57,394 nt of DNA from assembly GCF_000313135.1 (NCBI RefSeq), contig NW_004457283.1, forward strand, positions 43,819-101,212, read 5' to 3'. Made by a program: the position numbers and the translations under genes. The first letter of the stretch is position 1. The number at the start of each line of letters is the position of its first letter. The notes beneath the pieces were generated by a model. That model searched no databases, was not told the origin of the DNA, and saw only the letters and a list, made by a program, of their open reading frames with translations. Positions 11,649 through 21,534 of the stretch are shown here, piece after piece. The stretch is from Acanthamoeba castellanii str. Neff. Its lineage: Eukaryota > Discosea > Longamoebia > Acanthamoebidae.

Positions 11649-12508
11649 ATGGTGCAGAGTTGGAACTGGGCTGGGGTGTACTGGGCGCTACGGAGTGTGG
11701 CAATGCAGCGCGGGTTGGTGGTGCCCCACTTCCGCGTGCCCGACATACGCTCGATCAATTGGGCCGCCCTCAAGGCCCGCGGCTGCCGGGGCGTGGTCTT
11801 CGACAAAGACAACACCCTGACCGCCCCCTATGCGCCCAGCGTCTTCCCGACCCTCGCCGTACCACCACTACTCCTCTTCCATCTTCTTTTCTTCTTTTTC
11901 ATGTGCACTTCGTGAGCTCGAACGTGTGGGTCCCTGCAGGACGCGTTGCGGCAGTGCCTCGACGTGTTCGGGCGCGATGGCCTGGTGGTGTTCTCCAACT
12001 CGGCGGGGTCGGGCGACGATGCAGGCTACGAGGAGGCCCACAGGATCGAGCGCACACTGGGCCTGCCGGTCCTCCGCCACGCACACAAGAAGCCGCTCGG
12101 GTTCGACAGTGTCATGCAGCACTTTGCGGCCCTTTCCTCTCCCTCCTCGTCGCCATCAACGACTGTCACGGCGCCCTCGCAGCTGGCCATGGTGGGCGAC
12201 CGCTACTTCACCGACATCCTCTTCGGCAACCTGCACGGCATGCTCACTGTCCACACCTCGCTCCTCACCTCCACCGGCGACCCCGCCGTCGTGAAAGCGG
12301 TGCGCCTTACTCAGCTTCGGTAGTGTGAGGTTCTTCTCCTGTCCTGTCATGTTGATGGTGTGTCTGCCCCCATTTTTCTCAGATACGGAACTGGGAGGAG
12401 GACTACGTGCTGTGGCTGATGAAGCAGGGCGTACGACCACCAGCCCATCCGCTTTATGACGAGTCCATTCTCCATGGCTCCGTTCCGCCCGAGCCACAAG
12501 GCCAATAG
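11649..12508 (+). CDS. HAD-family mitochondrial PGP phosphatase-like (GEP4/YqeG type)
   Basis: ATG at 11649, stop TAG at 12506-12508, two introns (donor near 11,848, acceptor near 11,938; second intron about 12,300-12,382). HAD motif I is FDKDNTLTAPY, motif II is VVFSNSAGS, the Lys motif is HAHKKPLGF, and motif III is VGDRYFTDILFGN. The pattern DKDNTLT plus a GDR..TD pair is that of the GEP4/YqeG phosphatidylglycerophosphate phosphatases, which remove the phosphate from PGP in cardiolipin synthesis at the mitochondrial inner membrane. Length (about 240 residues) fits. The second intron is placed so that the C-terminal exon reads IRNWEEDYVLWLMKQG, which matches the family better than the alternative frame. 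Confidence 0.82.
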
Positions 12509-12619
12509 CTCGCTTTGCAACACATGCCGTGCTCTCCCGTCACTGCGTGGCTGGTGGCTCCTTCTCTCCGGTCATGAGCTCATGCTGCCTCTTTGCCACC
12601 TGTGCGTGTGCGAGTCGGT

Positions 12620-12996
12620 TTAGTCAGGCAGTGGCACGTCGCCCACCACCAGTGCGCGAGTGGCGCGTGTGGGACGTACCATGTCGTGTATCTGCATGAC
12701 GCAGTCGCGACCGGTGATGATCATGCGCGCCACCGTCTCGGGGTCACGCTCCTCGCGTGCGCCCTCGAACTCCTTCCGGGCACTTGTGCGCAGCACGTCG
12801 CTCCTGCACACGCCCAGTCCCTTCCGGCGTCAGCGCGGCACAGACCAGTGTGTTCTTGGGGGGGGGGGCTTGTGCACATGAGTTGCCCCTGCTCATTGCG
12901 GGTGGTGTCGAAAAGGCGGCATGCCCGCAGCACGTCTCGGTACAGTCGCAGGGCCTCCGTGCGCGCTGCCTTCGCTGAGACACCCACCCTGCTCAT
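12620..12996 (-). CDS. LYR-motif (Complex1_LYR) protein
   Basis: A small gene of two exons. Exon 1 starts with ATG at 12996 (MSRVGVSAKAART) and contains ALRLYRDVLRACRLF, the LYR tripeptide. The intron (GTGCAC donor near 12,871, GCAG acceptor near 12,800) contains a run of ten Gs on the plus strand. Exon 2 reads SDVLRTSARKEFEGAREERD and ends DVPLPD before TAA (12620-12622). LYR proteins are small mitochondrial matrix adaptors for Fe-S cluster transfer and respiratory-complex assembly, working with acyl carrier protein. I cannot tell which LYRM subtype this is. About 90 residues, typical for the family. Confidence 0.78.
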
Positions 12997-13168
12997 CTTT
13001 TGTTTTTATCTGTTATTTTATTTTATTATTTCCGTTTTTTTTCTTGTGGGCCGCAGCAGCACGGCCAAGGCTCCACCTCGTTCAATGCAGACAGACGTGT
13101 TGGTGGGGCAAGAGGTGTATTGTTGAAGGAAGAATGAGATGGGGAGAGGACTGTACAACGCCAGATGA

Positions 13169-14129
13169 CTACGCCGTTGACACGTTGTTGTGGAACGAGA
13201 ATTGGACCTGTCGATGCCACCACGTGGATTGCACGCACGCAAGTGAGCACAACACTCAGCACATCGTCCTTGCGGAGGCCACCGCACACAACACTCAGCA
13301 CTCGGCAGAAAAGGTAGGAGTGTGTGGTTAGAACGAACCGTGAACGTGAGTGAGTCTCTGTCCCAGTTGGTGTAGAACTTGGACTCCTCGCCACCGCCAC
13401 CACGCTCGATCTCCCAGTTGGGGATCTTGAAGGCGATGGTCTCGTAGGGCTCGGCCGCGAACAGGAGGTACTGGAAGTTGCGGTCGGGCGTCTCCACCTT
13501 CTGCTCGAAGGACGACATGAACCGGTGGCGCGGCTGGATGCCCTCGCCGATGTCGGGGTACTTGATCTCGAAGGTGAGGCTCTTCTGGCCCGACGTGGGG
13601 TCGATCTGCTTCGTGACCTTGTACCCTGGCCGACCGATCTTGATCGTCCTGCGCGGCATCACCTTCTTCTGGATGGCCGGCTGCACGCCCGCAGCACCGA
13701 GCGGCCCGCCTTCGGCCATCTTGGCCTCGCGAGCGGCACGCCGGCCCAGGTTGTCCTGATGCCGCTTGCCCTGGGTGTGGGCCAGGTAGTTGCCCTCGGT
13801 CAAGTGGAGAGTCAGGCAGAGGCGGCACTCGTACTGGCCCAGATGGTTCTTCATGAAGTAGGGATCCTTGGCCAGATCGATGACTTCCATCGCCAACCGC
13901 CTCTGCCGCTCCCTTCGGTCGGCATTGGCCTGCGACTCGGAAGCGATGCCTCCCGATCCCGTCTTGGCCTATAGAGACAAGGAGCAAATCAGTGTAATGA
14001 GCATTAGATTGCAGTTCGAGAATCGATCAAATTATCAATCAAATTACGGCCGGGGGGGGGGTGAGCACGATTCGATAACGTGAGGAGAAGGTTGAATAGG
14101 GTACGTACTCCTCTCTCCATGGACCCCAT
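13169..14129 (-). CDS. SF3A2: Splicing factor 3A subunit 2 (SF3a66/Prp11)
   Basis: Exon 1 starts with ATG at 14129 (or 14120) and ends MERG before a GTACGT donor. Exon 2 opens after TATAG with AKTGSGGIASESQ, and holds the block MEVIDLAKDPYFMKNHLGQY. The U1-type C2H2 zinc finger follows (YECRLCLTLH then YLAHTQGKRH), then KIGRPGYKVTKQ, RHRFMSSFEQ and AAEPYETIAFKIP. A last short exon (about 13,171-13,207) gives VQFSFHNNVSTA and TAG at 13169-13171. This is the U2 snRNP SF3a subunit that helps form the pre-spliceosome. Unlike the human protein it has no long Pro-rich tail, as in yeast Prp11. The open frame running on to 13,018 is intron read-through. Confidence 0.92.
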
Positions 14130-14279
14130 TTTGTGGCTTGCTGCGGATTGCGGGGGTGGAAATGAAGAGAGAGCAAACCGATCAAATTCACATCTTATAT
14201 TTTCCTTTTGTACATTTCCCAGCTTCTTCTGGCGTTCACGAAATTTCGGCGCCTCAACAAAGCACAAACTGGCCCCAAG

Positions 14280-16028
14280 ATGGAGGAGGGACACCAGCAC
14301 AGCAGCCACGCGACCACCGTTGGACTCACCCTCACATGTCGGTAAGACGCAGCATTTTCCACACCCAGTAGTAGTGCTAGTACTTACTGTCTGCCCCCCC
14401 CCCAATGACGCCACTACACCCAAGGCTGGATGAAGAAGTGAGGGGCAGCCTGCAGCTCAAGGTCTGGCGCAAGTCGAGTGAGCCAAAGACCTCCACCTGG
14501 CGAGAAATCGCCAGCAGCGTCCACGAGCCTCTCCCGTACGTCGGCCCTGCTCTGTGCAATGAACTAGTGCCTGCAATCACCAACCTACTATAACTTCGGC
14601 TGGGCCGATTCTGGGATGTAGGAGCGGTACTGAAGCCGATCGACAGAACGGGGTGAGGTTCACCGTCGTGGAGGTGGAGCACTGCTTCCACTCGCCCAAG
14701 CAGCTCAAGTTCATCATCGGGCGGTGTCGTGGGGCGGGAGGCAAACGAACCACCGCGACCAACAACAACTGTGAGGCCCAGCTCGATCTGCCTGCCCTCC
14801 TCTCCACGCGCGGCATGCGCCTGTCCCTGCCACTCACGTACGTGACCGCGCCCGCATGATCCTGAGCCTGAGCCGCATCGACGGTTTTAATAACCTCTGC
14901 CGCGACAGACGTGAGGGTACTGGTGTGAGGGCAGGCACGCTAGAGATCCAGGGCGAAGAGATGAGCAACACGCGGGACATCGCGTGTCTCTACATGCGAG
15001 CGCGGGGACTGCCCAAGGCCGGCGGTACGTGGCCCGGGCCAGCTGGTGGGACATGTACACCGGCTCGAGCGGCGCTAATGTCCGGGCATCCACAGATGCG
15101 GCGCTGGCGATCTCGGCCTTGAACGACCGGGCGACCGGGTGGCAGCAGGTGGGCCGGACCGAATTCGTCTTCGGGACCGTCCTGGGCACCACCGAACCCA
15201 TTTGGTGAGTGCACATCCCGACATCCCCACACACTTGTTGTCCGTTTGCGTTGGTTGGCCAATGCAATCCCTCCGTGTGCCATGTGCAGGCGCCCGATGC
15301 AAGTGCCGGTCAAGCACCTGTTTGGCCACGCCGAAGAGCAGTTGCGCCTGGACTGTTTGCTCAATTCCCCCTTCACGGGACCGTACTCCATCGGCCACTG
15401 CCAGGTACTGTCATCACTCTTGATCGAGGGTGTCCCCGGCAGGCGGCGCTCACACACACACACACACACACACATACACACACACACACACGTTCAGGTG
15501 AATGCCTCGGAATTCTTCAAGGCCGACAAGGCCGACAAGGACCATGCCTTTAAGCTTCGCACCTCTGACGGAGCCGATGCCGGAGCCGTCAACCTTTTGC
15601 ACCACCACCTCATCAAGCGTTACAGGTGCGCACACCTCCGTGGGGCTTGCCTCGCCCATGATGCTTTTATGGCGCCGACCTGCGCTGATGAGTGTTCACG
15701 TGTTGGCAGCTTCCTCGACTATGTGTCGGGCGGGTGCGAGATATCGGTGATGGTGGCCATCGACTTCACGGCCTCCAACGGGTACTCCTCTTCGACCAGC
15801 CCCATCCGTGCGTGGTCAAGCTCACGCGCCTGTCTTCGTGCGATGTTGCGTGCAGCGATCCCGAGAAGAGAAGCAGCCTGCACTACGTGGGCGGTGGTCC
15901 AAACCAGTACGAAATGGCCGTTCGCGCCGTGGCAGAACCCCTCTCCCACTACTGCGCCTCCAAGCACATCCTCGTACCACCGCCTCACACCTGTCATCGA
16001 TTGGTGCTCTCTCCTAACACACACCACA

Positions 16029-16059
<31 letters not shown>

Positions 16060-17410
16060 CACACCACACACACAGGCGTTTGGGTATGGCGCAGAGATAC
16101 CACTCGGACACAGCGTGTCCCACTGCTTCGCGCTCACGTTCGACGACCAGAGGCCGGAGGCCAAGGGCGTCGAGGGCCTGCTCGAGTGCTACCGGGGAGC
16201 GCTCACGAAGGTGAAGCTCCGCGGACCGACCCACTTCGCCCAGATCGGCGACAAGGCCGCCACGTACGCCGCCAACGGACCCATAGGCGGCGGGCAGTCG
16301 CACCTGGTCCTCCTCATCATCACCGACGGTAAGCTCCACCTCCCCGCCTCCGCGTCGGCGTGCGCTCAGGCGAGGCGGTGGTTTGTGGACCCCAGGGATC
16401 ATCAACGACATGGAGGAGACGGTGCAGCAGATCGAGGAGGCCAGCGCGCTGCCCCTCTCCATTCTCATCGTGGGCGTGGGCGACGCCGACTTCACGAACA
16501 TGGACCTGCTCTGCGAGAGCCACCCCAACGTCAAGGTGACAGTCGCACACCACGTTCGTTTGGCCCCGCGTGACTTTTTTGTTTGCTCACACATATCTTT
16601 CGACCACCAACAGTTCGTGGCCATGGCGGAGTACACGGATCAGCCGCCCTCCGAACTGTCCGCTGAGCTGCTCAAGGACGTGCCACAGCAGGTTGGTTGC
16701 TTGCACTGCTCTGGCTGCACACCGCACGTCGTGCCACACGCCCAGTGATCGTTTTCGACTGACAATACAATTTTCTGTTTCCCTCAGTTGGTCGGCTACA
16801 TGCACGAAAACCACCTCCGGCCTGTTCACCCGCCCGCCAGCTCCCTGCCAGCGGTACACTGCCCAGCTCGTCATATCACCCGACGCCCCTACACACTTCC
16901 GACATTCACACCTGCGGTGCGTTCGCGCGTAGGTGTGGGCGGAAGCGCAACGCAAGGCCCGGTCGGGCGGCGGCGAAGAGGAAGTAGAAAGCGAGGATGA
17001 AGAGGAGGAGGAGGAGAGCCTGCTCAGGACAGAGCCGCCTCAGTGGGAGCGGGACGACGCGGCCACCCACTGCACCCGGTGCCAGTCCGAGTTCAGCCTC
17101 CTCTGGCGACGGGTGCCCTCCTCCCCTGCCACCCACTCACACGTTTGGAGTCACATAAACGCTAACCCGCCCTCCACAGCACCACTGCAGGTACTGTGGT
17201 GGGATCTTCTGCGACACGTGCTCGCAGTACAGCTCGCTCCTGCCGTTCTCGCCCGACCCCACCCCGCAGCGGGTGTGCGATGAGGTTCTACCCCACCCCC
17301 CTGCGCGCGCCCTCTCAACCCGCCCACACTCATGTCCTGCCCCATTCCCGCATCACCCCCGGCTGCAGTGCTACGCCACCCTGGTCCGCCTCCACTACCC
17401 GTGCAAATAA
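14280..17410 (+). CDS. Copine with C-terminal FYVE zinc finger
   Basis: The chosen start is ATG 14280 (MEEGHQHSSHATTVGLTLTC), ending at a GTAAGA donor. Two degenerate C2 regions follow (about 14,420-14,860; about 14,930-15,390, with TGWQQVGRTEFVFGT). Next is the copine VWA-like domain: VMVAIDFTASNG (MIDAS DxTxS), LHYVGGGPNQYEMAV, FGYGAEIPLGHSVSHCFAL and LIVGVGDADFTNMDLL. After an acidic linker (about 16,980-17,020) a FYVE finger begins: HCTRCQSEF, LWRR-HHCRYCGGIFCDTCS, QRVCDE, CYATLV. Stop TAA is 17408-17410. Copines bind membranes in a Ca2+-dependent way; FYVE fingers bind PI3P on endosomes. A dual-lipid endosomal role is inference. Two introns carry long CA repeats. Confidence 0.88.
15451..15493 (+). 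repeat. CA microsatellite in copine intron
   Basis: About 20 CA units, interrupted once by a CATACA, lie just upstream of the acceptor before the exon beginning VNASEFFKAD. Confidence 0.85.
16018..16077 (+). repeat. CACACAC/CCACAC microsatellite in copine intron
   Basis: Sixty bases of CA and CCA units fill the intron between the exons encoding HYCASK and AFGYGAEIP, again adjacent to the 3' splice site. Confidence 0.85.
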
Positions 17411-18741
17411 CATAACAACAAGTATGCTAAGAATGCTGGTTCGGAATGCTGGTATGTACATATTGATTGATAAGTGGGTGTGTGTGGAATGCAATGCTGG
17501 AGGAAGGCTTCTTCACTGCGTGGTGGGAGCGAGTGGGGCAGAGGGATAGGGGAAGAAGGCGGGGAAGCTCGGGTTGAACTCGGCCGGCGTAGCTGGCGGG
17601 TTCGTCGGGCAGGCTCGATTGTGGCGGCGGCGGGATGATGGTAGGCCGAGTAGCTGGGGTAGTAGTACTGGTGGTACTGCCCGAACTCCTCGGCGGCGGC
17701 CGCCATCGGGGGCCGCGCGACGTAGAGGGTGGTCGGGTATAGCGGCAGCGAGTCTTCGATCGGCAGCGACAGCAGAGGCGCGGAGGCGAGGCGAGGCTGC
17801 TGCTGATGCTGCTGCGCTCCTCCATCTTCGTCGCCAGCAGCCAGCAGGAGGGCAGCTTCTTCGCATTCGTACGCATCTTCATCGCTGCCATCGTCGTCGC
17901 CATCGGCCGGCGCTTGCTCGCGTCGAGCGGCATCGAAGTTGGTGAGGCAGACGATGAGGGCGTGGGCCGTCAGGGCGACGCAGCAGGTGTAGGCCACGCG
18001 GGAGACGACGAGCGAGTGGTGCAGCTGGGTCACCCCGAAGAGGGCCGCCGCCAAGGCCGCCGAGAAGAACGGGTCGTCGGCCATAGAGCCCCACGTGTAG
18101 GCCACGGCCGTCAGCGACAGCATGGCCGCCGCCGACCACCACGCTGAGCCGAAGAAGGCCAGGCCCGCCTCGTGGTAGAGCGCCGCGCTAGCCTGACTGA
18201 GCGTGGCGAAGGCCTCCCAGCCGAGCCAGAGGCCGAAGGGCAGGCGGAACAGCGGCGGCGACCGGGCCAGCGCGAGGCTGGCGGCCATCAGCTGGACGCA
18301 CACCGTGGCCGACAGCAGGGCGCTCAGGGCCAGGAAGCCGTAGGACCACAGCACGCTCCACATGGCGTGGCTGGCGCAGGCCAGGACAAAGGGCTGCGAG
18401 ACCCGGACCACGTCGCGCTTGCGGGCCGGCGAGAGCCATGGGAGGAAGGGCCACAGGAGGAAGACTAGGAGGAGCGCGAGGGTGATGGCGTCCCACACGC
18501 GGGCGGCCACCCACGGGGCGGGCGTGAGCGGCGAGGCGAAGTCGAGCGCGGTGGCGTCGTGGGACAGGCCGGCCCAGGCCTTGGCCAGCATCATGCCCAG
18601 GTAGGCCGACGCATTGAGCAGGCACAGGCCCAGCAGCACCCAGTCGCTACATTCTTCCTCCTCTTCCGCGCTGTTGCTGCTGTCGTCGTTGTTGAGATCG
18701 CCGTCGATGATGGTGACCACATCGTGGTCCTCCTCCTTCAT
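17395..18741 (-). CDS. TspO/MBR-like multipass membrane protein
   Basis: A long uninterrupted minus-strand frame. I favour ATG at 18741 (MKEEDHDVVTII); the frame is open to another ATG at 18996, but that extension is Ser/Pro/His-rich low-complexity sequence. An acidic N-terminus precedes about eight hydrophobic segments (WVLLGLCLLNASAYLGMML; ITLALLLVFLLWPFLPWL; and onward). The motif FRLPFGLWLGWEAFATLSQ resembles the LPFsLYlGW of tryptophan-rich TspO-related proteins, many of which bind tetrapyrroles or sterols. A cytosolic tail is acidic, then Gln, Tyr and Pro-rich. The final residues overlap the copine stop by 16 bp on the other strand, so an unrecognised 3' intron is possible. Family call tentative. 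Confidence 0.65.
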   Translation of the reverse strand: MKEEDHDVVTIIDGDLNNDDSSNSAEEEEECSDWVLLGLCLLNASAYLGMMLAKAWAGLSHDATALDFASPLTPAPWVAARVWDAITLALLLVFLLWPFLPWLSPARKRDVVRVSQPFVLACASHAMWSVLWSYGFLALSALLSATVCVQLMAASLALARSPPLFRLPFGLWLGWEAFATLSQASAALYHEAGLAFFGSAWWSAAAMLSLTAVAYTWGSMADDPFFSAALAAALFGVTQLHHSLVVSRVAYTCCVALTAHALIVCLTNFDAARREQAPADGDDDGSDEDAYECEEAALLLAAGDEDGGAQQHQQQPRLASAPLLSLPIEDSLPLYPTTLYVARPPMAAAAEEFGQYHQYYYPSYSAYHHPAAATIEPARRTRQLRRPSSTRASPPSSPIPLPHSLPPRSEEAFLQHCIPHTPTYQSICTYQHSEPAFLAYLLLCYLHG

Positions 18742-19130
18742 CTCTTGCTTGTTTTCTCCGTGTTCTTCGTGTCGTCGTTCGTTTTCGATGGTGGTGGTGG
18801 ATGTGTTGTGTGGTTGGTGGCGATGGTCTAATGATGGTGGGGTGTGGCCAAAGAGAAAGAGGGAAGACCGCAGGCTATGAGGAGGTGGGGAGGGGAGGTC
18901 GATGAGGACCAACCCGCAGACTACCGCTGCAGTAGGCGGAGACAAAGCAGCGGGAAATTCGGCCGAGCAGCACGGGCCAATGGCGTGGTAGATCATAAAA
19001 CTATCCGATGACTCCCATTGGTTACAAGTGCGGTTTCAGGCGATGGAAACTTCGCATAAAGATTGGCCAACCAATATTTGAATAGAGGCCACTGAGGGAG
19101 GGGTTCCTTCCTTCCTTCCTTTGTGGGGTT

Positions 19131-20206
19131 TATTCTGGTCTGGCTGACGTCATGGCCTTGATCAGCGTCTTGGCGCGATTGCGTCGCGTCGTGGCCTGCG
19201 CACCAAACGACCGTCAGTGCGTGTGTGCGAGTTGTAGTAGTATGAGAAGTAGAAGTGGGTGGGGGAGGTGGTGCACCAGCTTGGCTTCCTCTTCGTTTTC
19301 GGTCACGCGTACGCCCTCGGCCACGATCCGCTTGGCGCCCTCCAACGTTTGCTGGTTTGGTCAGAGAGCGCGAGCGCAAGCGCCTGGGGTGAGTGCAACA
19401 CAGAACAAAGGGCGATGATGATCTCGCAAAGTAAGAGCTACGCACCTGTCGCGCTTTGCCCTGCACGGCGAGGATGTAGCGGACGAACATGGCCCAGTAC
19501 TCCCTCGACACCTGCGTACCACCACACCATCAACATCACCAATCGCCATCAGGCCCGATGTCCATGGCTGGGTCGACAAAACGCAGGGCGTACCTTGGAT
19601 TCGTCATAGGCGATGGTGAGGAGGTGGGTTTGGAGGAGCTTGCGGAACTTCCACTGCGATCGATCGGTGTCCCACAGTTTCAAGTACGTCAAGCTCGCCT
19701 CATCCTTGGTCTCCTTCTACTCGCCCGCGCGCGTTTGTTAATCTTCATGATTTAAATCGTTAAAAAAATGGAGGAGGATTTTTTGGTACCTGAATGACCT
19801 CGCCATCTGGCCCCGTTTTGGTGGGCTGCTTCTTTTGCTTCTTCCTCTTCCTCTTCTTCTTCTTTTTCTGATTTTTCTCATCGCCACCAGCCGGTGATTT
19901 GCTCGCCTCCTCCGGAGTGGCGGCGGCAGAAGATGACGGAGTGGCGCTGTCCTCCTTCTTCTCCTTCTTCTTCTCTTTCTTCTCCTCCTTTTTGCTGTTG
20001 GCCGCTTCCGTTTGTGTGGCCGAGGAGGCCAGGGCATTGGCGGCAGCCAAGGCCTTGGCCTGAACTCGCTCCCGCTGAATGTCCGCCCATTTCCTCTTCT
20101 TGTTGGGATTCGCCGGCGCTTCTGTCGTCGCCGTCTTCACCTCCGTGGCCTTCTTGGGCTTCTCGGCCTTTTCGTTCTTGTTCTTGCCACCTTTCTTCTT
20201 CTCCAT
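19131..20206 (-). CDS. WKF-domain protein (C7orf50-like)
   Basis: ATG at 20206 (MEKKKGGKNKNEK). The first exon is an extremely Lys/Glu-rich region of about 135 residues with a run KKKKKRKRKKQKKQ, a likely nuclear/nucleolar localisation signal. After an intron comes the WKF core: YLKLWDTDRSQWKFRKLLQ, THLLTIAYDESK, then REYWAMFVRYILAVQGKARQ in the next exon, LEGAKRIVAEG, and finally ATTRRNRAKTLIKAM with TAA at 19131-19133. This matches the WKF (DUF2373) domain of human C7orf50, a nucleolar protein of uncertain function suspected in ribosome biogenesis. Five exons joined by short introns. Family call good; function unknown. Confidence 0.82.
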
Positions 20207-20608
20207 CTTGAACGATTAAATTCTGCAGAGATGGAGATTGGGGCAAAATTACAGAAACTACCAAACTTATTTACGGAAATAAGTCTGAATAAAAATTAGA
20301 GAAATCTGCCATTTTCTCGTTTTGACCTTTGATGACGTGGCACTGGAAAAGTGTCGGGAGGGAGTTTCGGAGCGACCACCTGCCATCCAGAGATACCGGA
20401 CTTGAGGTTGCCATGTGTGGAGGAGAATGGAGCTCTTGTCCAGGAAGCGGAGCTGAGGGAGAGTGGTGTCATCCTCTTCACCATTCCTTCGACTTGCCCC
20501 GCTTCTTTTCTGCCAGACACTCCTCCGTTCCACACCAGACGCTGGAAGAAGCTCAACAAGTGAAGAGTTCGCGTTGAACTGCACGACCACCAGTCACACA
20601 AAGCAGCC
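20207..20608. other. Intergenic region with a peroxiredoxin-like fragment
   Basis: The first 100 bp are AT-rich and probably the promoter of the WKF gene. From 20,351 to about 20,500 the plus strand is open and reads LPCVEENGALVQEAELRESG then VILFTIPSTCP. This resembles the N-terminal strand-turn-strand of BCP/PrxQ peroxiredoxins (L.DENG..V...EL...GVVLF.YP), with the expected Cys-containing loop altered. No rest of a peroxiredoxin follows, so it is either an exon of an unresolved gene or a decayed copy. Confidence 0.3.
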
Positions 20609-21118
20609 ATGGAAGTAGAAATGAAGAGAGCGAACGCCAGCGCGAGCCGGCGTGAGACTGCCATGACGGCCGCCGCGACTCTGAACAGCAGGCGAGCCAA
20701 CAGCGGACGACGAGCCAGCATCTCGGTAGACCGCACCCACAACTTCGCCTCCTCCTCTCCTTCTTCTACGTCTACGTCCTCGCCGAGCGGGGCTTGTGCC
20801 GCGGCCATTCGACGGCGACGAATGAGCCACGCGGCGCCCATGGTGATGGACGTGATGGCCCTCGAGCTACTGAAGCGCCAGCGACGCGGGTCGGTGGTGT
20901 TCCTCCAGTGGGACTGGGAGGAGCACAGGAGCAACGACCGCCTGTGCGCCCTCCTCGCCTCCCAGCTCTCCCTCTGCAAGCAGCACTCTGCCGCCGCTTC
21001 TTCTTCTACTACTCCCGCCGAGCCGACCACCAACCCCTTCACCCGCCACCATCATCACGCCGGCGTGGAGGACGCGGTGCTGATGGAGGACGCCCCGACC
21101 ACCCAGCCCAGCTCGTGA
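20609..21118 (+). CDS. Hypothetical protein, weakly supported
   Basis: An open frame from ATG 20609 (MEVEMKRANASASRR) with Arg/Ser-rich low complexity, a segment MDVMALELLKRQRRGS and a His run near the end. The stop at 21116 overlaps a good donor (CTC-GTGAGC), so the last codons may be intron and coding may continue after the acceptor near 21,196. No domain is recognised. The opposite strand is also open for 249 codons (20,296-21,042), but that frame looks less natural. It may be part of a longer plus-strand gene with the upstream peroxiredoxin-like segment. Confidence 0.3.
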   Translation: MEVEMKRANASASRRETAMTAAATLNSRRANSGRRASISVDRTHNFASSSPSSTSTSSPSGACAAAIRRRRMSHAAPMVMDVMALELLKRQRRGSVVFLQWDWEEHRSNDRLCALLASQLSLCKQHSAAASSSTTPAEPTTNPFTRHHHHAGVEDAVLMEDAPTTQPSS

Positions 21119-21534
21119 GCTGCGTCGACGCTCACACTCTACACCACCCCCGTCCGCATGTGCGACGCGTCGACCCTCCTCGCTTGGCGATGCCAGGCCT
21201 GTGTGTGTGACGAGCGCTGAAGGGTCGCGGCGGGGACGAGTGGCTGACCGACCAACCGCCGCCGAAGAAGGAGTTCGCCGGAGCTGTGCGACGCCCACTC
21301 GGACCTGTCAGCCTGAACTTCCGCGTGACCAATCGTTGCGTCAGGTTGGTTTGTTATTTAGTCTTGTACATATCTTCTACATTTCGTCTACATATCTTCT
21401 ACATGATGCATCATTTGCAACCCCCCTTGTAAATAGAAACGCGCCCGGTCATGTTCAGTCAGCTTCTGATGAACGGCCTTTTGCTATTTTGATGTTTCGA
21501 ACGACAAGATCCTGCTGCCCTCACTCGTGGCAGA

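Noticed and set aside
13018..13330. C-terminal continuation of the SF3A2 frame
   Set aside because: It has no similarity to SF3A2. A donor after FT and an acceptor before VQFSFH give the expected short terminus.
18742..18996. N-terminal extension of the TspO-like protein from ATG 18996
   Set aside because: The extension is low-complexity Ser/Pro/His without features; the ATG at 18741 starts the acidic region seen directly before the first membrane segment. Not fully excluded.
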